This document shows positions 1 to 5,221 of a stretch of DNA of 7,838 bases, one piece after another. A model generated the notes under the pieces. It had not been told where the DNA came from. It worked only from the letters and a program-made list of their open reading frames with translations, and ran no database searches. The position numbers and the translations under genes were made by a program. The stretch spans positions 1-7,838 of the forward strand of contig CAJGDE010000087.1 of assembly GCA_904502135.1 (NCBI GenBank). Direction: 5' to 3'. Source of the DNA: Kiritimatiellia bacterium (GTDB lineage Bacteria > Verrucomicrobiota > Kiritimatiellia > RFP12 > UBA1067). Each line of letters opens with the position of its first letter. Position 1 is the stretch's first letter.

Positions 1-639
1 AACGTGGGCGGAAGCGGCGTTGTGACGGTAGACGGCGTAGCCTACGCGCTCAAGTTCAAAGAGGCGCTTTATGTCGGCTGCGGTAAGAAGTCCGTCACCT
101 TCAAGTCTGACGATCCGAAGAATCCGGCGAAGTTCTACATCAACTCCGCTCCGGCCTACAAGGAATACGTAACCCAGAAAATTACCAGCGATCAGAAGTG
201 CAAAGATCCCGATTACACGATCGGCAACTACATTCTCGCCGGTAAGATGGAAGAGTCGAACGACCGCGTCATAAATCAGCTTATCGTCTGGCCCGTTCTC
301 TCGAAAAAGAAGGGCGGCGGCTGCTGTCAGCTTCAGATGGGACTTACCGAACTTAAGCCCGGCAGCGTCTGGAATACGATGCCGCAGCATTGGCACAACC
401 GACGCATGGAAGCGTACTTCTATTTTAATGTTCCTCAAGGCCAGGCTATTTGTCATCAGATGGGCCAGCCGCGCGAGCAGCGTTTAGTGTGGCTCCATAA
501 CGAGCAGGCGATTACCGTGCCCGAGTGGAGCGTTCATTCCGCGGCGGGGACCTCGAATTATATGTTCATCTGGGGCATGTGCGGCGAAAACCTTGACTAT
601 GGCGACATGGATAAAATCCCCGTCACTGAAATGCGCTAA
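1..639 (+). CDS. kduI: 5-dehydro-4-deoxy-D-glucuronate isomerase (KduI), 5'-truncated by window edge
   Basis: KduI is a cytoplasmic, metal-dependent cupin isomerase. It converts 5-dehydro-4-deoxy-D-glucuronate, the open form of an unsaturated uronate, to 3-deoxy-D-glycero-2,5-hexodiulosonate. The frame is open from base 1, so the GTG at 4 is an internal Val, not a start. About 212 residues are present; full-length KduI is about 280, so roughly the first 65 are missing. Family signatures: NVGGSGVVTVDG at the edge, MGLTELKPGSVWNTMPQHWH, MEAYFYFNVPQG, MGQPREQR, HNEQAITVPEWSVHS and FIWGMCGENLDYGDMD. The metal ligands expected from E. coli KduI (His, His, Glu, His) are all present as HWHNRRME plus the His of WSVHS. 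Compared from memory with E. coli KduI, it has about ten extra residues before RVINQ and about six more (KKKGGG) before CCQLQMG. kduD, the next pathway gene, starts 67 nt downstream. The assignment is secure; the N-terminus cannot be judged. Confidence 0.96.
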   Translation, partial: NVGGSGVVTVDGVAYALKFKEALYVGCGKKSVTFKSDDPKNPAKFYINSAPAYKEYVTQKITSDQKCKDPDYTIGNYILAGKMEESNDRVINQLIVWPVLSKKKGGGCCQLQMGLTELKPGSVWNTMPQHWHNRRMEAYFYFNVPQGQAICHQMGQPREQRLVWLHNEQAITVPEWSVHSAAGTSNYMFIWGMCGENLDYGDMDKIPVTEMR

Positions 640-709
640 CCCCGTCCCCCTAACCCCTAACTCCTAACTCCTAACTCCTAACCCCTATCCCCTAACTCCT
701 AACCCTATG
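640..709 (+). repeat. Heptanucleotide tandem array, consensus CYCCTAA, filling the kduI-kduD gap
   Basis: Successive 7-mers are CCCCGTC (640), CCCCTAA (647), CCCCTAA (654), CTCCTAA (661, 668, 675), CCCCTAT (682), CCCCTAA (689), CTCCTAA (696) and a degenerate CCCTATG (703). The array is in register with the kduI stop: 633-639 is GCGCTAA. It runs into the kduD start codon, whose ATG lies in the last unit. The transcribed strand copy is therefore C/T/A-rich with no purine-rich ribosome binding site. The complementary strand is TTAGGGG/TTAGGAG, telomere-like and rich in G-runs. Heptameric short tandem repeats with C-rich units are known from cyanobacterial intergenic DNA; any relationship here is only by analogy. 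Confidence 0.93.
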
Positions 710-1399
710 ATCACCTACGACTTATCAGGAAAAACCGCTCTCGTAACAGGCTCCAATCGCGGCATCGGTAAAGCCATGGCCGATGCGCTCGAGGCAGCGG
801 GCGCTAAAGTTATCCGCACCAGTTCGGCAGAATGCGATTTAAGCAATCGCGATGCAGTCTATCGGTTTATCGAGAAAATCAAAAAGGAGCATCAGATTGA
901 TATTCTCGTCAATAACGCGGGCACTATTCTTCGCAAGCCTGCCGCGGAACATCCCGATGAATATTGGGACAAGGTGATGGATGTAAACATCAACTCCCAG
1001 TTCGTTCTTGCCCGCGAATTCGGCAAGGATATGGTGGCGCGCGGCTACGGTAAGATCATATTCACGGCGTCGCTTCTGACGTTCCAGGGTGGGATTACCG
1101 TTCCCGGTTACGCTGCGTCAAAAGGGGCGATAGGGCAGCTTACCAAGGCCCTCGCTAACGAATGGTCGTCGAAGGGCGTTAATGTCAATGCGATCGCGCC
1201 CGGGTACATCGCGACCGACAATACCGCCGCCTTGCGCGCCGATCCTGTGCGTTCGCGCCAGATTCTCGAGCGTATTCCTGCCGGACGCTGGGGCGAAGCC
1301 TCGGATATCGCCGGCGCGTGCGTATTTCTCGCTTCCCCCGCCGCCGACTATATTCACGGCATCGTTCTTCCCGTAGACGGAGGATGGCTCGCGAGGTGA
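707..1399 (+). CDS. kduD: 2-dehydro-3-deoxy-D-gluconate 5-dehydrogenase (KduD), short SDR form
   Basis: KduD reduces 3-deoxy-D-glycero-2,5-hexodiulosonate, the KduI product, to 2-dehydro-3-deoxy-D-gluconate using a nicotinamide cofactor in the cytoplasm. It is a classical short-chain dehydrogenase. The dinucleotide motif TGSNRGIG is at residues 14-21, NNAG at 69-72, and the catalytic residues are probably N94, S122, Y135 and K139 (YAASK). The C-terminal half carries near-invariant KduD signatures: AAEHPDEYWDKVMDVN, IIFTASLLTFQGG, GQLTKALANEW, AIAPGYIATDNT, RIPAGRWG and VLPVDGGWLAR. At 230 residues it is about 20 shorter than usual. The loss is between beta-2 (KVIRTSS) and beta-3 (CDLSN), the region that normally contacts the cofactor ribose. 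The ATG at 707 fits the family N-terminus, but there is no Shine-Dalgarno because the leader is the heptad array. It may be translated by coupling to kduI or by an SD-independent route. Function is confident; cofactor preference is open. Confidence 0.94.
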   Translation: MITYDLSGKTALVTGSNRGIGKAMADALEAAGAKVIRTSSAECDLSNRDAVYRFIEKIKKEHQIDILVNNAGTILRKPAAEHPDEYWDKVMDVNINSQFVLAREFGKDMVARGYGKIIFTASLLTFQGGITVPGYAASKGAIGQLTKALANEWSSKGVNVNAIAPGYIATDNTAALRADPVRSRQILERIPAGRWGEASDIAGACVFLASPAADYIHGIVLPVDGGWLAR

Positions 1400-1400
1400 G

Positions 1401-1449
1401 GATGAGTAAAGAGGGAAGAGTGAAGAGAGATGAGGGATGAGATATGATT
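1401..1449 (+). repeat. Second heptanucleotide array, core WGAG every 7 nt
   Basis: The core tetramers fall at exactly 7-nt steps: TGAG 1403, AGAG 1410, AGAG 1417, AGAG 1424, TGAG 1431, TGAG 1438, then degenerate TGAT 1445. As units: GATGAGT, AAAGAGG, GAAGAGT, GAAGAGA, GATGAGG, GATGAGA, TATGATT. The array starts one base after the kduD stop codon and is almost purely purine on the + strand. Its sequence differs from the CYCCTAA array upstream of kduD, but the period is the same. A TATGAT hexamer (1443-1448) in the last unit resembles a -10 box, without a visible -35 element. Confidence 0.85.
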
Positions 1450-1460
1450 TAATTGCTAAA

Positions 1461-1466
1461 GAAAGG
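1461..1466 (+). promoter_or_regulatory. Ribosome binding site for the first LRR gene
   Basis: GAAAGG lies 8 nt before the ATG at 1475, in the short unique stretch after the purine heptad array. It supports this start, which also gives a proper signal peptide. Confidence 0.6.
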
Positions 1467-1474
1467 TCGGCCTA

Positions 1475-2563
1475 ATGAAAACATACATTAAATTAATGTT
1501 ATTTTTGTTAACAGGTATTATAATAGTATCTGCAAATGCGGCTTTTACGTACGATCCTGAAACGAAGATTTTGGAAGACGATATATGGAGATTTGAAGGT
1601 GTCTCGTTAGCAAAAGACGGTGTTACATTAGGGACAGTTAAGGGTTCAATGGCTACGAAGAAGCCTGAGGCGCCCCAACCGCTTGATTTTTCAAACGTTA
1701 AAGATACCAATGGGAAATCCTATAATGTTGTCGCAATAGGAGTATTTGGGGGATTTAATGTTAGCGAAGTTAACGCCCCTGAATGTACCGGCTTTTCAGG
1801 AGGGGGTTGTTTTAATGGGTGTACTTCCTTAAGAAAAGTGATTTTGAATAGTGCTTTTAAGGCCTTTGGGGGTGCGAGAGCGTTTTCCGGATGTACTTCG
1901 CTTGAGGAGTTTGAGCCGAGAACTTTACTGGTTGCTGAAGTGACAGGGAGTGCGTTTGCCAACTGCGAAAAATTAACCGGGGAGTTTTATTTGCCAAATT
2001 GTGCACTTATAAAAACTTACGCGTTTTCCGGATGCAAATTGCTTACATCTGTAACGGCCCCTAAAGTAACGGAGATACAAGAGGGGGCATTTTCGGGCTG
2101 CTTGTCAATATCGAAAATAGAAATAATTTCTAGCCTTGGGGAATCGGCATTTCTTGATATTGCTCTAGGCGCTGAACTTTATATGTCCGAAAAAGTGCCG
2201 GAAACGCTTGGCGATCTTTTTACCGGCAGTCTTAGCGGGCCATATCAGAAGGTTGTCTTGAAAGATAATTATGAAGATTATCTTAGTAAAATGTCGGAAA
2301 ATCACTATGTCGTTCGAAGAGAAGATTTCAACAATCGAGATATTGTGTTCGAAGGGAAGAGTTGGAAATGGGATTTGGTTGCTGAGAAAATGAGTAGTGA
2401 TACAGTTATATGCACGGTCGGAACAGATAAGACAGTTTCTTTAAAGGTAAGAAATGTCTTGGCGTTTGTTATAGAGAAAAGTGGCGATAATAAAGCTAGT
2501 AATCTTACTTGTTTTTGGGTAATGAAAACGCCTCCGAAAGGATTTAAAGTTATTGTCAGGTAA
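1475..2563 (+). CDS. Secreted BspA-like leucine-rich-repeat (LRR_5) protein, paralogue A
   Basis: This is a predicted exported protein of 362 residues with no assigned enzymatic function. Residues 1-22 form a Sec signal peptide: MKTYIK, a hydrophobic core, and a probable SPase I site near SANA-AF. An N-terminal module (about 23-100; AFTYDP, a DDIW-RFE strand, NGKSY) precedes LRR_5-type repeats with the motif xF-[GN]-C-xxL at about 112, 136, 160, 183 and 205, roughly 24 residues apart. The conserved Cys (116, 140, 164, 187, 209) would stack as a ladder. The C-terminal 130 residues are non-repetitive, contain REDFNN, and end TPPKGFKVIVR. Neither an LPXTG nor a PEP-CTERM tail is visible. The gene is clearly more AT-rich than kduD or the GH105 gene, with frequent TTA, ATA and AGA codons, suggesting a different history or a fast-evolving family. 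BspA-like LRR proteins often mediate adhesion or surface binding. A glycan-binding role here is only suggested by location. The related gene at 6668 supports it as a real family. Confidence 0.88.
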   Translation: MKTYIKLMLFLLTGIIIVSANAAFTYDPETKILEDDIWRFEGVSLAKDGVTLGTVKGSMATKKPEAPQPLDFSNVKDTNGKSYNVVAIGVFGGFNVSEVNAPECTGFSGGGCFNGCTSLRKVILNSAFKAFGGARAFSGCTSLEEFEPRTLLVAEVTGSAFANCEKLTGEFYLPNCALIKTYAFSGCKLLTSVTAPKVTEIQEGAFSGCLSISKIEIISSLGESAFLDIALGAELYMSEKVPETLGDLFTGSLSGPYQKVVLKDNYEDYLSKMSENHYVVRREDFNNRDIVFEGKSWKWDLVAEKMSSDTVICTVGTDKTVSLKVRNVLAFVIEKSGDNKASNLTCFWVMKTPPKGFKVIVR

Positions 2564-2605
2564 TGGAAAATGAGAATGGTGCGCGTCATCAAGCTCAAAA
2601 AATTT

Positions 2606-2610
2606 AAGGA
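2606..2610 (+). promoter_or_regulatory. Ribosome binding site for the GH105-propeller gene
   Basis: AAGGA, followed by AAGAAAG, lies 10 nt before the ATG at 2621 in the 57-nt gap after the LRR gene. It supports the start that places the signal peptide at the N-terminus. No terminator hairpin is seen in the gap. Confidence 0.65.
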
Positions 2611-2620
2611 AAGAAAGTAA

Positions 2621-5221
2621 ATGAAACAAAGTATATTAAGTGTAGCCGCAGTAGTATTGGCAGTATATTCCGCCTGCGCAAAAACATCTCAACTTGAGGA
2701 GTATATTCCGCGCGATGACGCCAGACGTGTTGCTACGCTTCTTTCGCGTCATCTCGCTTCCACCGAGGTTGACGCTTACAGGCCGAAGGGTTTCGCGAAG
2801 GACTTGCCTGAAATCGTCTGCTATCCCGAAGGGCGTCCCGGGCAGTTTATCCACTATTCCGTCGTCACTCTTTGGGCGAATGCGATGATGTGCGCGCGCT
2901 ACATGGGCGACGAGGCGCTGGAACGCGAGCTTATCGCCAAAATGGAGCCGTTCTATCCGGGCGGCGCGAAAAACGGCATTCTCCCTAAATTCAAACATGT
3001 CGACTATACCGTCGTTGGCGCGGTGCCGCTGACGGTTGCGATTTTAAACGGCGACAAACGGGCGATGGAGCTGGGGCTGAAGTACGCCGATATGCAGTGG
3101 GAAAAGCCGAAGGCCGACGATCCGCCGCCGCCGTATAATGTCGAGACGATGGCGATGCGCATGGAGTGGTGGAACATGGGCTACACAGATCAGACGCGTC
3201 TTTGGATCGATGATGCGTATATGATTACGCTTCTTCAGCTTCAGGCGTATCTCGCGACCGGAAAGTACGTTTATCTCGACCGCGCCGCGCGTGAGACGGC
3301 GCTCTTTCTCGACCGTATCCAGCTTGATAACGGACTTTACAATCACGCCTATAAAGTTCCTTTCCGCTGGGCCCGCGGAAACGGCTGGATGGCGGCGGCG
3401 ATGGCGAATGTACTGAAGCATCTTCCTCGCAAGGAAGCGTTCCTGCGCGAGCATATCATGCGCAGCTACGTGAGAATGATGGAAACGCTTCTTATCTATC
3501 AGCATAAGGACGGGCTCTGGGGGCAGTTGATCGATGATGCCGGTTCATGGACGGAGTCGTCGGGATCGGCGATGTTCGCCTACGCGATGGCGGCGGGTGT
3601 AAGGAACGGCTGGCTCGACGAGAAGCGTTTCGGTCCTGCGGTAGCGAAGGCATGGAAGGGCCTTTTATCCCGCATCGACGAGGACGGCAATCTCGCCAAG
3701 ACGTGCATCGGCACTGCGGCTAAGGCGGATCGCGAATGGTATCTTTCGCGTCCCTGCTGCAACGGCGATCCCCACGGCCAGGCGGCGATCTTGTGGATAT
3801 GCGGCGAAGTGCTGCGCGGCGAGGAGCCGCTCTTTATCCGCCTCAAGGAAGGCTGGGAGGATCTTCCTCACGCCTGCCCGAAGCTCCTGAACGCGAAGGA
3901 CGACGGCTTCCGCGGAATCTGGTATTACAATCAGCGCATCAAGGGCAAATACCGCTTCAAATATTCGGGCGCGATGGGTACGGCGTTCGAGGGGTATGTT
4001 CCGATGGCCGTTTACGCGCCGAAGGTCGACAAGACGTTTTTCTGCTGGGGCGGAACGGACGAGCTTAACACGACGCTCTATCACTGCATTTCGTATTTCG
4101 ACCATAAGACGGGGCTTGTGGCGCGTCCGACGATCGTCGTCGACAAATTTTCGATCGACGCCCACGACAACCCGGTTATGAACATCGACTCCGACGGCTA
4201 CATTTACATCTTTTCGCCGAGCCACGGCGTGACGCGCCCGTCGTGCATCTCCAAGAGCGTGCGCCCCTACGACATCTCCAACTTTGAGATCGTCTGGGCG
4301 GGGAACTTCTCGTATACTCAGCCGTGGTTCGTAAACGGTAAAGGTTGTCTTTTGATCAGTACGGTATATAATACTGACGGGGAATGGCAACGCCTTAATT
4401 ACCTCTCAACTTCCGAGGACGGGAGAAATTGGACTGATAAGCGGAAGTTTGTCTTTATTGAAGACGGCGACTATCTGCGCTCATGGCAGGCTCCGAACGG
4501 TAAGGTCGGCGTTACTTTTGACCGTCATCCTGAGGATATGCGGCCGAAGCCGCTCAATTACCGCACCGATGTTTTTTATGTGGAATCGGATGATTTCGGC
4601 AAGACCTGGAAGAATGCCGCCGGTGAAGTCGTGACGCTCCCGATCGAGAAGCGCGAAAATCCCGCGCTCGTCTTCAAGTACCGCGAGCAGGGGCTGAACG
4701 CCTACATCAAGGGTGTTCGGTACGATTCCGCCAATCGTCCGCTCATTTTGTATCTTCTCAGCAAGGGTTATGAGGCGGGTCCTGAGAACGGCCCGCGTAC
4801 GTGGTGTATCGCACGTTGGACAGGGAGCGAGTGGAAGGAAATTAAAACTGGAATTGAAAGCGGGAACAATTACGACTTCGGCGTTTTGTATTTGAATTCC
4901 GATGATGACTGGACGCTTCTCGGTGCGACGGAATTAGGTCCGCAGGCTTACAATCCCGGCGGCGAGATTGCCGCCTGGCGTACCCGAGACGGCGGTAAAA
5001 CGTGGAAGAAAGAAAAAGAGCTTACGAAGAACAGTCTGCGCAACCACAATTATGCGCGTCAGCCGCTCAATTATCATCACGACTTTGCCGCGTTCTGGTT
5101 TGACGGTGACGGGCTTAAGCCTTCCATCAGCAAGATGTATTTCTGCGACCGCGATTTCAATGTCTATACCCTCCCGCTTAAGTTCGAGGGGGATTTCGCG
5201 AAGCCGGAGAAGTTGAGATGA
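2621..5221 (+). CDS. Secreted fusion: GH105 unsaturated uronyl hydrolase + BNR-type beta-propeller (putative uronate lyase)
   Basis: This 866-residue protein appears to join two enzyme-like domains. Residues 1-20 are a signal peptide with probable cleavage after ACA. Residues about 30-400 are a GH88/GH105 (alpha/alpha)6-barrel: RLWIDDAYM at 193-201, with D197 the likely catalytic acid by analogy with B. subtilis YteR; RWARGNGW at 249-256; WTESSGSAMFAYAMAAG at 310-326. GH105 enzymes hydrate the 4,5 double bond of a terminal unsaturated galacturonyl or glucuronyl residue and release it. Residues about 420-866 are a BNR_4-like propeller with Asp-box motifs SEDGRNW (598), SDDFGKTW (656) and TRDGGKTW (788). 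The AHDNP...SPSHG stretch holds H515 and H535, 20 apart, like the paired catalytic His of propeller lyases acting on Rha-GlcA bonds (PL24/PL25, possibly PL27). Typical GH105 enzymes are about 370-400 residues, so the second domain is an addition. Lyase activity is inference; the domain could instead bind glycan or act as another hydrolase. The stop overlaps the EIIC start. Confidence 0.88.
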   Translation: MKQSILSVAAVVLAVYSACAKTSQLEEYIPRDDARRVATLLSRHLASTEVDAYRPKGFAKDLPEIVCYPEGRPGQFIHYSVVTLWANAMMCARYMGDEALERELIAKMEPFYPGGAKNGILPKFKHVDYTVVGAVPLTVAILNGDKRAMELGLKYADMQWEKPKADDPPPPYNVETMAMRMEWWNMGYTDQTRLWIDDAYMITLLQLQAYLATGKYVYLDRAARETALFLDRIQLDNGLYNHAYKVPFRWARGNGWMAAAMANVLKHLPRKEAFLREHIMRSYVRMMETLLIYQHKDGLWGQLIDDAGSWTESSGSAMFAYAMAAGVRNGWLDEKRFGPAVAKAWKGLLSRIDEDGNLAKTCIGTAAKADREWYLSRPCCNGDPHGQAAILWICGEVLRGEEPLFIRLKEGWEDLPHACPKLLNAKDDGFRGIWYYNQRIKGKYRFKYSGAMGTAFEGYVPMAVYAPKVDKTFFCWGGTDELNTTLYHCISYFDHKTGLVARPTIVVDKFSIDAHDNPVMNIDSDGYIYIFSPSHGVTRPSCISKSVRPYDISNFEIVWAGNFSYTQPWFVNGKGCLLISTVYNTDGEWQRLNYLSTSEDGRNWTDKRKFVFIEDGDYLRSWQAPNGKVGVTFDRHPEDMRPKPLNYRTDVFYVESDDFGKTWKNAAGEVVTLPIEKRENPALVFKYREQGLNAYIKGVRYDSANRPLILYLLSKGYEAGPENGPRTWCIARWTGSEWKEIKTGIESGNNYDFGVLYLNSDDDWTLLGATELGPQAYNPGGEIAAWRTRDGGKTWKKEKELTKNSLRNHNYARQPLNYHHDFAAFWFDGDGLKPSISKMYFCDRDFNVYTLPLKFEGDFAKPEKLR
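5206..5209 (+). promoter_or_regulatory. Internal ribosome binding site for the EIIC gene
   Basis: GGAG sits inside the last codons of the GH105-propeller gene, 8 nt before the ATG at 5218. With the ATGA stop-start overlap (5218-5221) it fixes the EIIC start and points to translational coupling. Confidence 0.75.

Noticed and set aside
4..639. GTG at 4 as the real start of kduI
   Set aside because: The frame is open to base 1 and the sequence there aligns to the interior of KduI, so the gene extends upstream of the window.
640..709. CRISPR array or true telomere
   Set aside because: Units are 7 nt with no spacers, so not CRISPR. The array sits between two genes of one pathway inside continuous coding sequence, so it is not a chromosome end.
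1443..1448. TATGAT resembling a -10 promoter box upstream of the first LRR gene
   Set aside because: No credible -35 element at 16-18 nt upstream; the hexamer is produced by the degenerate last unit of the heptad array.
2570..2620. Tiny frame coding a basic 16-residue peptide (MRMVRVIKLKKFKERK) whose stop TAA directly abuts the ATG of the GH105-propeller gene
   Set aside because: The stop-start abutment could suggest a coupling leader peptide, but there is no RBS before it, it is very short, and its Lys/Arg bias comes from the A/G-rich SD region. Chance is the simpler explanation unless it is conserved in relatives.
2621..2680. Lipoprotein signal with Cys19 as the acylated residue
   Set aside because: The residues before Cys19 (Tyr-Ser-Ala) lack the usual Leu/Val/Ile at -3. 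An SPase I site after ACA at residue 20 fits better, though lipidation cannot be fully excluded.
3665..4390. Long antisense open frame (about 241 codons) opposite the GH105-propeller gene
   Set aside because: It lies wholly inside a well-supported gene, its product is Arg/Val/Asp-rich as expected from the reverse of GC-rich codons, and it shows no recognisable domain or RBS. Other antisense and shifted frames in the window were dropped for the same reason.
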